From: Mycobacterium sp. E2479
GTDB lineage: Bacteria > Actinomycetota > Actinomycetes > Mycobacteriales > Mycobacteriaceae
Reading direction: 5' to 3'
DNA: 64,000 nucleotides
NCBI RefSeq assembly: GCF_001667925.1
Contig: NZ_LZJR01000084.1
Location: forward strand, 62,001 to 126,000
The notes under the pieces are model-generated. The model saw only the letters and a program-made list of their open reading frames with translations. It searched no databases and had not been told where the DNA came from. Positions within the stretch are counted from its first letter, which is position 1; each line of letters starts with the position of its first letter. Shown piece after piece: positions 1 to 7,665 of this stretch. The position numbers and the translations under genes were made by a program.

Positions 1-1
1 G

Positions 2-679
2 GTGCTGCGCAACCTGCCGGACGCCGAGGTGCGCTTCGTGTGGCACGAAGCCGGGCCGATCACCGCGGACTCCGGCGTGTTGGTGATCGGCGCCACGCAC
101 TCGCTGGCCGAAACTCCCTCTCCCGACGTGATTCTCGTCCCCGGAGGCCCCTCGACGCCCGTCCACGCGCGGGACGAAGCGCTGCTCGACTGGTTGCGCC
201 GGGCCCACCAGAGCGCGCGCTGGACGACCTCGGTGTGTTCCGGCTCGGTGATTCTGGCGGCCGCCGGGCTGCTCGAGGGCCGGCGCGCGACGTCGCACTG
301 GCTGACCGTTCCCGCGCTCAAGGCGTTCGGCGCCGTCCCCGTGGCCGACGAACGAATCGTGCATCAGGACGACGTCGTCACCAGCGCCGGCGTGTCGGCC
401 GGCCTCGACCTCGCGCTGTGGCTGGCCGGACAGATCGGCGGCGAAAGTCGAGCCAAGGCAATCCAACTCGCGCTCGAATACGACCCGCAGCCACCGTTCG
501 ACTCGGGCCACATGTCCAAGGCGTCGGCGACCACCAAGGCCGCGGCCACCGCGTTGCTATCCAAGGACAGCGTGAAGCCCGCCAACGTGAAGGCGACGAC
601 GTTGCTCGCCTGGGAGCAGGCGCTGAGCAAGGTCCGGTCGCGGCGACAAAGGCGCCAGCCGGATCGTTCCCCCGCCTAG
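2..679 (+). CDS. DJ-1/PfpI family protein (5' end outside window)
   Basis: The open frame runs in from the left edge and ends at the TAG at 677-679, so about 25-35 N-terminal residues are probably missing and the first GTG seen here need not be the true start. A glutamine-amidotransferase-like fold is indicated by the nucleophile-elbow motif SVCSGS (about residue 78), the upstream ILVPGG segment, and the later DLALWLAGQIGG segment. This is the pattern of isonitrile hydratase/ThiJ-like proteins. The C-terminal 35 residues are basic and low-complexity. An H37Rv gene of the same family lies at the syntenic position (Rv1930c, from memory). The substrate cannot be named; family members include chaperone/deglycase-like and hydratase enzymes. 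Confidence 0.8.
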   Translation: MLRNLPDAEVRFVWHEAGPITADSGVLVIGATHSLAETPSPDVILVPGGPSTPVHARDEALLDWLRRAHQSARWTTSVCSGSVILAAAGLLEGRRATSHWLTVPALKAFGAVPVADERIVHQDDVVTSAGVSAGLDLALWLAGQIGGESRAKAIQLALEYDPQPPFDSGHMSKASATTKAAATALLSKDSVKPANVKATTLLAWEQALSKVRSRRQRRQPDRSPA

Positions 680-704
680 GGCCGCCGACTGCGAGCCGCG
701 AGCA

Positions 705-971
705 TCACGCATCTGCCGCAGGTTCGGCGGTGACCGGCAAGGGAAATAGGCGCCAGAACCTTTGGACTAGGGCGCGATCGCCGACGATGCGTAGCGACCC
801 GGCCTCGCGGTTGCCGCGCTGAATCGCTGAGGTTTCCACCTGCAGCGGACCTGCAAATCGGTTGGACCAGGGTGCAGATGCGACGCTGGTCCGAGCCGGC
901 ACTTCACCGCGGCACCGTGAACGAGGACTCCGATTGGCGTCAGCATTCCGAAATGCCTTACCAATCAACAT
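705..971 (-). pseudogene. possible decayed C-terminal fragment of a larger protein
   Basis: The 316-base gap between the DJ-1 gene and the NTF2-like gene holds an 88-codon minus-strand frame. Its second half reads like real protein: mixed hydrophobic and charged residues with the segments RIVGDRALVQRFWRLFPLP and APWSNRFAGPLQVET. Its first 25 residues are Arg-rich and shadow-like. There is no convincing start or ribosome site, and the frame is too short to be a complete domain. I read it as a possible remnant of a deleted gene. It could equally be a chance frame in GC-rich DNA. Confidence 0.25.
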
Positions 972-996
972 TTTCGGAGTCTATGGCCTTCAGGCG

Positions 997-1473
997 TCAA
1001 GCGCCGGGCTGCAGGATCTCGGTCGTTGCGAGCTGGCCGCCGGCCCGCATCCAGGCCGCGACCACGCCGGGAGCGTCACGGTCGGGGTTGTAGATGTCTT
1101 CCTCGCTGGAGAACAGGCCGTCTCCGGCGTAGACCAGCCGCGTCCAGTTCGGGAACCAAAACGGTTCGCCTTCCGGATCGGTCGGGTGGTCCAGCAGGTT
1201 CTTGATCATGAGGACGACGGCGTCATTGTCGTCGTCATGGGCGACCCAACCATTGGGAAAACGCATGTGCGGGAACGGCGCCATTACCGCAACGATCCAG
1301 TCGCGGACCGCTTCGCGCCCGTGAAAGACCCCGTAGTGATGCTCGGTGTAGACGACGTCCTCGGTGAACAGGTCCGCAAACGGCCGCCAATCGCCCGAAG
1401 CGCTGCACCCTTCGACGACTTTGGTGTAGTTGTCGACGGCGGTATCGATTTCTGCCCTGCTGAATTTGCCCAT
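997..1473 (-). CDS. NTF2-like / SnoaL-fold protein, 158 aa
   Basis: A single-domain protein of the length usual for the nuclear transport factor 2-like superfamily, which includes steroid delta-isomerases, SnoaL cyclases and limonene-epoxide hydrolases. It shows the typical N-terminal helix with FADLFTEDVVYTEHHYG and the HGREAVRDWI segment, then a strand-rich C-terminus. The start was placed at the ATG at 1473 (MGKFSRAEID); the longer frame upstream is Arg/Pro-rich and overlaps the promoter. It is divergent from the SDR gene, with 58 bp between the two starts, and that gap contains a KstR-like box. Steroid or fatty-acid metabolism is therefore a reasonable inference; the reaction is not known. 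Confidence 0.75.
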   Translation of the reverse strand: MGKFSRAEIDTAVDNYTKVVEGCSASGDWRPFADLFTEDVVYTEHHYGVFHGREAVRDWIVAVMAPFPHMRFPNGWVAHDDDNDAVVLMIKNLLDHPTDPEGEPFWFPNWTRLVYAGDGLFSSEEDIYNPDRDAPGVVAAWMRAGGQLATTEILQPGA

Positions 1474-1484
1474 AGCGGACACAC

Positions 1485-1498
1485 TAGAACGTGTTCCG
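1485..1498. promoter_or_regulatory. KstR-like box in a divergent promoter
   Basis: TAGAACGTGTTCCG matches the published mycobacterial KstR consensus TNNAACNNGTTNNA at every fixed position except the last (G for A). It sits 11 bp upstream of the NTF2-like start and 33 bp upstream of the SDR start, so one site could control both genes. A related, fully matching site lies at 47889-47902. Confidence 0.5.
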
Positions 1499-1531
1499 GT
1501 TTCGGGGCGCTCGTATGAATGGGGATCTCGG

Positions 1532-2305
1532 ATGAACAACGTGATGGACTTGTTTGGCCTACGCGGCAAGAGGGCGTTAATCACCGGGGCGTCCAGCGGC
1601 ATCGGCAGGAAGGTGGCCCAGGCCTACGCGCAAGTCGGCGCCGACGTGGCCATCGCCGCCCGGAATGTCGAGGCCCTACAGAGCGTCGCCGACGAGCTGG
1701 CGGCGGACGGCGGCGGCAAGGTGGTGCCGATCCGATGCGACGTGACCCGTCCCGAACAGGTGAACAGCATGGTGGACCGGGTGATGGCCGAGCTGGGCGG
1801 CATCGACATCGCGGTCTGCAACGCCGGCATCATCACCGTCGTCCCGATGCTGGAGATGTCGCCCGATGAATTCCAGCGCATCCAGGACACCAATGTGACC
1901 GGCGTCTTCCTGACCGCGCAGGCGGCGGCCCGGGCGATGGTGGCCCAAGGGTGTGGCGGCGTCATCATCAACACCGCCTCGATGTCGGGCAGCATCATCA
2001 ACGTCCCACAGCAGGTCGGCCACTACTGCACCTCCAAGGCGGCCGTCATCCACATGACCAAGGCGATGGCAGTCGAATTCGCGCCGCACAACATTCGGGT
2101 CAACAGTGTCAGCCCCGGTTACATCCTGACCGAGCTCGTCGAGCCGTTGACGGAGTATCACCGCCAATGGGAGCCGAAGATACCGCTCGGCCGCATCGGC
2201 CGCCCCGAAGAGCTCACCGGTCTGTACGTCTATTTGGCCAGCGAGGCGTCCAGCTATATGACCGGTTCGGACGTCGTGATCGACGGCGGATACAGCTGTC
2301 CGTAG
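1532..2305 (+). CDS. SDR family NAD(P)-dependent oxidoreductase
   Basis: A classical short-chain dehydrogenase of 257 aa, the usual length. It has the cofactor motif TGASSGIG (residues about 19-26), NAG after strand 4, the catalytic Ser in NTASMSGS, and the YCTSK (YxxxK) pair, and it ends in the characteristic DVVIDGGYS tail. The start is at the ATG at 1532; the longer frame would run back across the divergent promoter and KstR-like box. An SDR is present at this position in H37Rv (Rv1928c, from memory). With the NTF2-like partner and the KstR-like site, a hydroxysteroid or hydroxyacyl substrate is a reasonable inference, but the sequence does not specify it. Confidence 0.88.
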   Translation: MNNVMDLFGLRGKRALITGASSGIGRKVAQAYAQVGADVAIAARNVEALQSVADELAADGGGKVVPIRCDVTRPEQVNSMVDRVMAELGGIDIAVCNAGIITVVPMLEMSPDEFQRIQDTNVTGVFLTAQAAARAMVAQGCGGVIINTASMSGSIINVPQQVGHYCTSKAAVIHMTKAMAVEFAPHNIRVNSVSPGYILTELVEPLTEYHRQWEPKIPLGRIGRPEELTGLYVYLASEASSYMTGSDVVIDGGYSCP

Positions 2306-2306
2306 A

Positions 2307-3074
2307 TCACCCGACCAGCTGGGGGCGGCCGAAGCGCGTTCGGACACCCCAGGAATACAGCGCGCGCAATCGCTCACCGGCTGGCCGCACCCCGGCAGCC
2401 TGCACTAGTTCGCTGTCCAGCTGGACAATCTCGGCCGCGCGAAGCGGCCAGGGGTCGTGCTCGTTCGGTATCCACCACGTCCGCCCCGCCTTGCGGGTAT
2501 GTGCACCCCAACGGGCGGTAAGCCACATCTCCAGGGGCGTCGGTTCGACCACATCACCGACGACGATCTCGAGCCGGCTGTGCAAGCCGCGGCGAGGCCA
2601 TCGGCGCACGCTGTGATACACGACGCGGCAGCCGTCGCGCCGGATCCGCATCCTGGCCCAGGTGTACGGGACGCCAAGGCCGATGCGGGTGACTGGGACG
2701 ACGGCCAAGCGCGCCGTCTCCAGCGACCGGAAAAGGACACCGTGGCGACCGGTGGCGTCGATCGAATAGAGACGGACGTTGGTCTCGAGGAAGCTACCGA
2801 AATACGGAAGCGGAAGTGTAGAGCCAACTTTCGTGGCGGACATGACGAACGGGACCAGCCCGACGTAGGTCAGCCCGTCGGCGAATATGTCGGGACGGGT
2901 GCCGGCCGGGTACATTGGTTCGACGCTTTCTGGACGCACGGGCCAATGGATGAAGGTCAGATCGCGCCAACGCTGATCGAACGTCACCGGCCCGGCAAGC
3001 GGCGGCGGGGTGAGCGGATACCCAGCGTGCGGTCCATCGGGGTCGGCGGCCAACGGGCCGGAAGTCTCGGTCAT
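2307..3074 (-). CDS. DUF2071 (YqjF-like) protein
   Basis: This 255-aa protein carries the DUF2071 signature: WRDLTFIHWPVRPESVEPMYP at the N-terminus, then YVGLVPFVM, the FLETNVRLYS strand, and FRSLETARLAVVPVTR. The fold is predicted beta-rich and acetoacetate-decarboxylase-like. No catalytic role is established for the family. The gene is convergent with the SDR, the two stop codons being adjacent. It matches the length and position of H37Rv Rv1927 (from memory). The next gene upstream on the same strand ends 13 bp away, so co-transcription with 3087-3758 is likely. Confidence 0.75.
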   Translation of the reverse strand: MTETSGPLAADPDGPHAGYPLTPPPLAGPVTFDQRWRDLTFIHWPVRPESVEPMYPAGTRPDIFADGLTYVGLVPFVMSATKVGSTLPLPYFGSFLETNVRLYSIDATGRHGVLFRSLETARLAVVPVTRIGLGVPYTWARMRIRRDGCRVVYHSVRRWPRRGLHSRLEIVVGDVVEPTPLEMWLTARWGAHTRKAGRTWWIPNEHDPWPLRAAEIVQLDSELVQAAGVRPAGERLRALYSWGVRTRFGRPQLVG

Positions 3075-3086
3075 CCGACGTTGGCC

Positions 3087-3758
3087 CTATCGCTCGAGCT
3101 CGCCGGAGATCCCGCGCTCGAGCTTCGCCTGTGTCGCTGATGGCAGCACCAGCAGGCCGTCGAGTTCGTTGCGGGCCACATCGTATGCCCGCTGGCGTTC
3201 ATGCGCGGCCGCCGCGGGGTCGGCAGCGACTCGTAATAGGCTCTGCGCCCGGGCGATTCGCTGCTGATCCGCCCGGGAGAAGTCGTTGCGGCGTCTGCGG
3301 ATCGCTTCGGCCTCGGCGGCGTTGAACGCCGTGACGTAGTCCTCGACGGCGGCCATGTACTGCGCGGCACCGTCGCGGTCGTCGAGCAGATCCTCCGCCT
3401 TGGTGGGGCGAAGGAAGTCGGCCCGCAGCTTGGCTTTGTGGAACGCGATCGTGTGCGCGTCGCGCATGTCGGTCATCAGTGGAAAGTCCAGCAGCTTGGC
3501 GACGTCGAGTTCATACTCGAGCCAGCGCGCATCCGTGCGGCCGTGCTCGTCGAGTACGCGCCGGACCGCGCGCCACCGGGTCGCTTGATTCATGCTGGAG
3601 CGGTCGGTGGTGGGCGGGGCGGGTGGTCGCGTCCGGCCCGTATCCTGTGATTGCGCGTCGGTGCGCCGTCGGCCGAAGGCGCGGACGGCAGCGACGATCG
3701 CTCCCGTCAGCGGCAGGATCACGATCAACAGCTCCGCCAACCGGAATAGCAAACCCAC
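3087..3758 (-). CDS. membrane-anchored hypothetical protein
   Basis: I chose the GTG at 3758, which starts directly at a hydrophobic segment (LLFRLAELLIVILPLTGAIV, residues about 3-22). The 60 residues upstream in the same frame are Arg/Pro-rich and overlap the ligase region. After the single membrane anchor comes a basic, Pro-rich linker. The remaining soluble domain, about 170 aa, is helical and highly charged, with RWLEYELDVAKLLDFPLMTD, YVTAFNAAEAEAIRRRRNDF and repeated Ala/Arg-rich heptad-like stretches compatible with a coiled coil. The cytosolic domain is probably C-terminal. I recognise the type as a conserved actinobacterial hypothetical protein but cannot assign a function. Confidence 0.65.
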   Translation of the reverse strand: MGLLFRLAELLIVILPLTGAIVAAVRAFGRRRTDAQSQDTGRTRPPAPPTTDRSSMNQATRWRAVRRVLDEHGRTDARWLEYELDVAKLLDFPLMTDMRDAHTIAFHKAKLRADFLRPTKAEDLLDDRDGAAQYMAAVEDYVTAFNAAEAEAIRRRRNDFSRADQQRIARAQSLLRVAADPAAAAHERQRAYDVARNELDGLLVLPSATQAKLERGISGELER

Positions 3759-3852
3759 ATGGCCAGGATGCCACCGGAACGGCGGGCGTTCGGTCAACTC
3801 TGCGGGCGCACCCCGAGGACGTCGCGAACATGCCTGCCACAAGACCAGTTCG

Positions 3853-5694
3853 TCAGCGCACGCCCAGGGTGCCGTCGAGGTAATCCGCCCGGCAGGCCCT
3901 GCGGGCCAGCTTGCCGCTGGTGGTCCGCGGGATGGCACCGGCCGGCAGGAGGCGCACGTCCGAGACGTTCAGCCCGTGCCGCCGCGCAACCGCTGCTCGG
4001 ATCGACTCGACTGCCGGCCGCGGATCTTGACGGCTGGTGCCCGCGGCGCGTTCGGCGACGACTACGAGCCGGGCGCCATCCCGAGCGTCGCCGCCCGGCA
4101 CAGCAAAGGCCGCCACGTATCCGCGCCGCACGATTTCGGACGCTTCGGCGACGGTGGTCTCGATGTGTTGTGGGTAGTGGTTGCGGCCGTCGATCGTCAC
4201 CAGGTCGGCGATCCGGCCGGTCACATACAGCTCACCGTCGAGATACAGGCCCAAGTCGCCGGTGCGGAGCCAGGGGCGGTCCGGATCGGCGCCCGCCGCA
4301 TGGCTGCCGTCGGCAAGCGTCGATCGCAGGTCCGCGCCGAATGCCCACCGTGTTTCGTCCGGCAGCCCCCAGTAGCCGCGTCCGACGTTGTTGCCCTGCA
4401 ACCAGATTTCTCCCACCCGGCCGTCGGGCAACTCGGATCCGTTGGCGCGGTCGACGATGACGGCCCACTCGCTGCGTGCGACCTGGCCGCACGACACCTG
4501 CGGGACCGCGTCGGGAGAATCCGCGGCGACCCGCACCGCGTGCCCAGCGCCCAGCCGTTCTCGGTCGAAGTAGACCGCCGTCGCCTCGGCGGCGGGCGCG
4601 ATGGTTGCGACGAACAACGTTGCCTCGGCGATCCCGTAGGACGGCTTGAACGCCGTCCGGGGCAACCCATATGGCGCAAACGCCTTATTGAAAGTCCTGA
4701 TCGCGTCGATGCTGACGGGTTCGGAGCCGATGATCATCACCACGTTGCGCAGGTCGATGTCCGCACCGCCGGCGGGCAGGCCGCGCTGCGCGGCCCACTC
4801 GTAAGCGAAGTTCGGCGCGGCGGTGACGACGTTGCCCCGCCGCGACCCATCGGAGAGGGCCTGGATCCATCGTTGGGGCCGGCGGACGAATGCGGTCGGC
4901 GACATCAACGTGGAGTGGCCGCCGTAGACGGCCGGAAACCCGATCATCGACAAACCCATGTCGTGGTACAGCGGTAACCAGCTGACGCCGTGGGTGTTTC
5001 GGTCCAGCAGGTCGATCGACAGAATCATCTGCACCAGGTTGGTGCCCACCGCTCGGTGGGTGATCTCGACACCGACCGGCGGCCGGGTCGCGCCGGACGT
5101 GTACTGCAGGTGCGACACGTCATCCATGCCGAGTTCGGTTGGCACGAACGACTCCCCCGCCGAGTCGGGGATCTGGTCGATCGCGATCACTTGCGGCCGG
5201 GGCAGGTGCGGGTGGCTAGCCAGAAACTTCAACACTGCGTCTTGCGCGGGTGTCGTCGTGAGTACGACGGTGGGCTCGGAATCGCGCAGTGCGGTATCAA
5301 GCCGTTCGGCGTGCCCTGGCAGTTCCGGGGCGAATAACGGGACGGCGATGGTCCCGGCCTTGACCGCCGCGTAGAAGCCGGTGATGTAGTCGATGCCCTG
5401 GGGTGCGAGGACCGCGACGCGCTCACCGCGACTAGCGGCTTGCTGGATGCGCGCGCCTACGGCTTGCAGCCGGACACCGAACCGGCTCCACGTCACCTCG
5501 TCGGCATCCCCGTCGGCGGAACGGCTGTAATCGAGATAGCGATACGCCACAGTGGCACCGACATTCGCGATGTTGCGGTCGATGAGCGATATCAGGTTGA
5601 CCCCGGGCGGCAGCACGACAGCGCCCGCCGCGTCCAGGCAGTCCTCGATCCGAAGTAGGCCACCTGGGCCCTCTTGCCGGGAATCGCGTGCCAT
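3853..5694 (-). CDS. fadD31: fatty-acyl-AMP ligase, FadD31-like
   Basis: A 613-aa adenylate-forming enzyme of the FAAL class, which activates long-chain fatty acids as acyl-adenylates, usually for transfer to a polyketide synthase carrier protein. The N-terminus GLLRIEDCLDAAG is typical of FadD31-like FAALs. The A-motifs are visible: YTSGATRPPVGVEI, LPLYHDMG, KPSYGIAEATLF, RTGDLGLYLDGELYVTGR, and the C-terminal lysine in PRTTSGKLARR. The position matches Rv1925 (fadD31) in remembered H37Rv order. No polyketide synthase gene is adjacent, so the acceptor must be encoded elsewhere. The start ATG at 5694 is supported by the N-terminal motif lying immediately after it. Confidence 0.85.
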   Translation of the reverse strand: MARDSRQEGPGGLLRIEDCLDAAGAVVLPPGVNLISLIDRNIANVGATVAYRYLDYSRSADGDADEVTWSRFGVRLQAVGARIQQAASRGERVAVLAPQGIDYITGFYAAVKAGTIAVPLFAPELPGHAERLDTALRDSEPTVVLTTTPAQDAVLKFLASHPHLPRPQVIAIDQIPDSAGESFVPTELGMDDVSHLQYTSGATRPPVGVEITHRAVGTNLVQMILSIDLLDRNTHGVSWLPLYHDMGLSMIGFPAVYGGHSTLMSPTAFVRRPQRWIQALSDGSRRGNVVTAAPNFAYEWAAQRGLPAGGADIDLRNVVMIIGSEPVSIDAIRTFNKAFAPYGLPRTAFKPSYGIAEATLFVATIAPAAEATAVYFDRERLGAGHAVRVAADSPDAVPQVSCGQVARSEWAVIVDRANGSELPDGRVGEIWLQGNNVGRGYWGLPDETRWAFGADLRSTLADGSHAAGADPDRPWLRTGDLGLYLDGELYVTGRIADLVTIDGRNHYPQHIETTVAEASEIVRRGYVAAFAVPGGDARDGARLVVVAERAAGTSRQDPRPAVESIRAAVARRHGLNVSDVRLLPAGAIPRTTSGKLARRACRADYLDGTLGVR

Positions 5695-5902
5695 AAGAGC
5701 AGTCTAGGGGGCCGATGCGCCGGTTCCCCGGCGGTGAATCGGCAAACGCCAAGGGCGGCCACCGCATTCGCCGATTCCGCCAGACGTTCGATCAGCGGGT
5801 CGACGGGAACGATCAACCCGAGCCGGCCGACGCCCAGCGCGGGCGGTAGCCTACCGGCGAGCGGCGTTCAGTGCCGTGCGTTTGCTACCACCAGGAGTCG
5901 TC

Positions 5903-6367
5903 ATGCCGGGCCGGAACTATTCCTTCGAAGTCACCCGCACCAGCAGTGCGCCTGCCGCGACGGTGTTCCGGCTGGTGGCCGACGGAGCGAACTGGTCGCG
6001 GTGGGCCAAGCCGATCGTCGTGCACTCGAGCTGGGCCCGCCAGGGCGACCCCGCCCCCGGCGGCATCGGAGCCATCCGCAAGGTGGGCATGTGGCCGGTC
6101 TATGTGCAGGAGGAAACGGTCGTATATGAGCAAGACCGTCGCCACGCGTACAAGCTGGTGGGGCCTTCCACCCCGGCCAAGGACTACGCCGGCGAAGTGG
6201 TCCTCACGCCGAATGCCGCGGGGGGAACCGATATCCGCTGGACCGGATCGTTCACCGAAGGTGTTCGCGGGACGGGCCCGCTGATGCGCGCCGTCATGGG
6301 CGGAGCTGTCCGGTTTTTCGCGGGCCGGCTGGTCAAGGCGTCCGAGCGCGAAATCGGCGGGCGGTAG
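5903..6367 (+). CDS. SRPBCC (START/Bet v1-like) family protein
   Basis: A 154-aa ligand-binding fold protein. The features are the N-terminal strand YSFEVTRTSSAPAATVFRLVADGANWSRWAKPI, the central VVYEQDRRHAYKLVG, and the long C-terminal helix GPLMRAVMGGAVRFFAGRLVKASEREI. The start ATG at 5903 is preceded by AGGAG 5-9 bases upstream, which excludes the slightly longer frame. Its length and position agree with Rv1919c, the pollen-allergen-like protein in H37Rv (from memory). SRPBCC proteins bind hydrophobic ligands or act as cyclases; the ligand is unknown. Confidence 0.8.
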   Translation: MPGRNYSFEVTRTSSAPAATVFRLVADGANWSRWAKPIVVHSSWARQGDPAPGGIGAIRKVGMWPVYVQEETVVYEQDRRHAYKLVGPSTPAKDYAGEVVLTPNAAGGTDIRWTGSFTEGVRGTGPLMRAVMGGAVRFFAGRLVKASEREIGGR

Positions 6368-6424
6368 CTTTCCGGCGCGGCCGATGACGGCCGCCAAAGC
6401 TGCCGCCGAGCTTCGATTCACCAT

Positions 6425-6784
6425 TTACGGGTTGTTGAACTGGTTCTCGTAGGTCTGTTGCTGCTGCATGTCCTGGTTGAACTGCTGCTCGGCCTGGTCG
6501 TTTTGTTCTTGGGCCTGCTGCATGGATTGCTGCAACTGCTGCTGCAGCTGGGCTTGATCGTCGTCATCGGCTGCGAAGCCGCCGGTGAGACCTGGTGGCG
6601 CCTGGGGTGAGAATTCCGTGTCCGCCAGCCGGATCGCTGCGGGCCCCAGCGTCATTCCGCTGGCCTGGGGCTGCGCCGCGTCGGATAAGGCCAGGAGGGT
6701 CACGGTCGCGGCGCTCGTGAGAATCACGCGCACTAGGGGCCGACGGCATCCGCCGGAGATCGCCGGGTGAGTGGTGGTGGTCAT
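6425..6784 (-). CDS. small secreted Gln-rich protein
   Basis: A 119-aa protein with an N-terminal export signal: a basic start (GGCRRPLVRV), then a hydrophobic core (ILTSAATVTLLALSDAA) with a likely cleavage after AAQPQA. The mature part is Pro/Gly-containing. The last 45 residues are extremely Gln-rich (long Q runs spaced by M, E, N and D), starting after an Asp cluster FAADDDDQAQ. Such a tail may form a coiled coil or a disordered secreted region. No family recognised. The frame is well delimited and its GC3 is consistent with coding. Confidence 0.6.
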   Translation of the reverse strand: MTTTTHPAISGGCRRPLVRVILTSAATVTLLALSDAAQPQASGMTLGPAAIRLADTEFSPQAPPGLTGGFAADDDDQAQLQQQLQQSMQQAQEQNDQAEQQFNQDMQQQQTYENQFNNP

Positions 6785-7186
6785 CCTCTAGGTATGCGCC
6801 GAGTTTTTAGCTGGCCCCTGAGACGCGGCTGTCGCTCCGATATGAAGCCGGAACGGACTACCCATCGTCGCGGCCGATCTGGAGCTCTGCGGTCACTCGC
6901 GCCTGAATTGTAAATGTCCAACCGCGGCTTTCAATCCCGAGCCGGCTTGCTGCGTCTCATGCTGGTACTTGCTGTAGCGATTCCCAGCCGGACCGCATTG
7001 GGTGCTCGGGGGGTGACCAGGCGAAGCATCCGCAACGTCTGTGGATGGCTCAATCAGGGCAAACCAAAGGTCGGGCGCCCTGAGGACATCGATTCCGCCC
7101 AGACCGATGCGCCCGGCACCGCTGCACTGGAAAGAGCAGCGGCCACCGGGCGTCTGATCGGCGTTCCGTCGGGCTCGGGACACCAG
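6785..7186. other. intergenic region, nothing recognised
   Basis: About 400 bases between two minus-strand genes. Short frames exist on both strands but have uneven composition, no credible ribosome sites and no recognisable domain. The part next to 6784 should hold the promoter of the Gln-rich secreted protein. No hairpin, riboswitch or tRNA pattern was found by eye. Confidence 0.5.
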
Positions 7187-7477
7187 TTACCGGCGAAGCA
7201 ACCCGGCACGGCGGGTACGGCGACCCCGCACGGTCTCCCAGATTGCAATCAGCACGACGGCAGCACCGATTCCAATGAGGAATGGGACCCAGGCGATTCC
7301 GCCATTGGCATTCTCATAGCCGAACTTGGCGGCTACCCATGAGCCGATCAAGCCACCGAGGGCGCCTAGCGCGATGGTCATAATCATGCCGATGTCTTGT
7401 TTTCCTGGCATGAGCAGACGCGCAATCAAACCGATGAGCGCACCCACAACAATGGCGAGGATTATTGACCCGATCAT
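7187..7477 (-). CDS. GlsB/YeaQ/YmgE family small membrane protein
   Basis: A 96-aa integral membrane protein of the transglycosylase-associated/GlsB family: IGSIILAIVVGALIGLIARLLMPGKQDIGMIMTIALGALGGLIGSW is the family signature, with GxxxGxxAR and PGKxxxG. Three membrane segments end in a basic tail (RGRRTRRAGLLRR). The start ATG at 7477 is chosen because AGGAG lies 8 bases upstream; the longer frame adds only seven residues. Family members are stress-associated envelope proteins with no proven activity. Confidence 0.85.
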   Translation of the reverse strand: MIGSIILAIVVGALIGLIARLLMPGKQDIGMIMTIALGALGGLIGSWVAAKFGYENANGGIAWVPFLIGIGAAVVLIAIWETVRGRRTRRAGLLRR

Positions 7478-7665
7478 TGCTGCAACTCCTGTCGTCACGG
7501 CGCCCCGGGTGGGCCCCTACTTCGACTACGGGTTCCCCTGATCCAGCAACTTGTAACACATACGTTCAACGGGTCAGCGGCGGTCTCGACGACATAGGCG
7601 ACGACGTCAGCCGCGCAGCGACGAAGAGCCGCGCCTAGGTAGCTAACCGCTCTAGTCTCCCTGGC

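Noticed and set aside
40..822. 260-codon plus-strand frame overlapping the DJ-1 gene
   Set aside because: Arg/Gly-rich shadow of the true frame 2-679, with no domain and no ribosome site.
3592..4977. 461-codon plus-strand frame
   Set aside because: Antisense to the FAAL ligase; composition is Arg/Gly/Pro-rich with no recognisable motif, while the minus strand has clear adenylation motifs.
6893..7183. 96-codon minus-strand frame between the Gln-rich protein and the GlsB gene
   Set aside because: Uneven composition, no domain, no ribosome site; also partly open in other frames.
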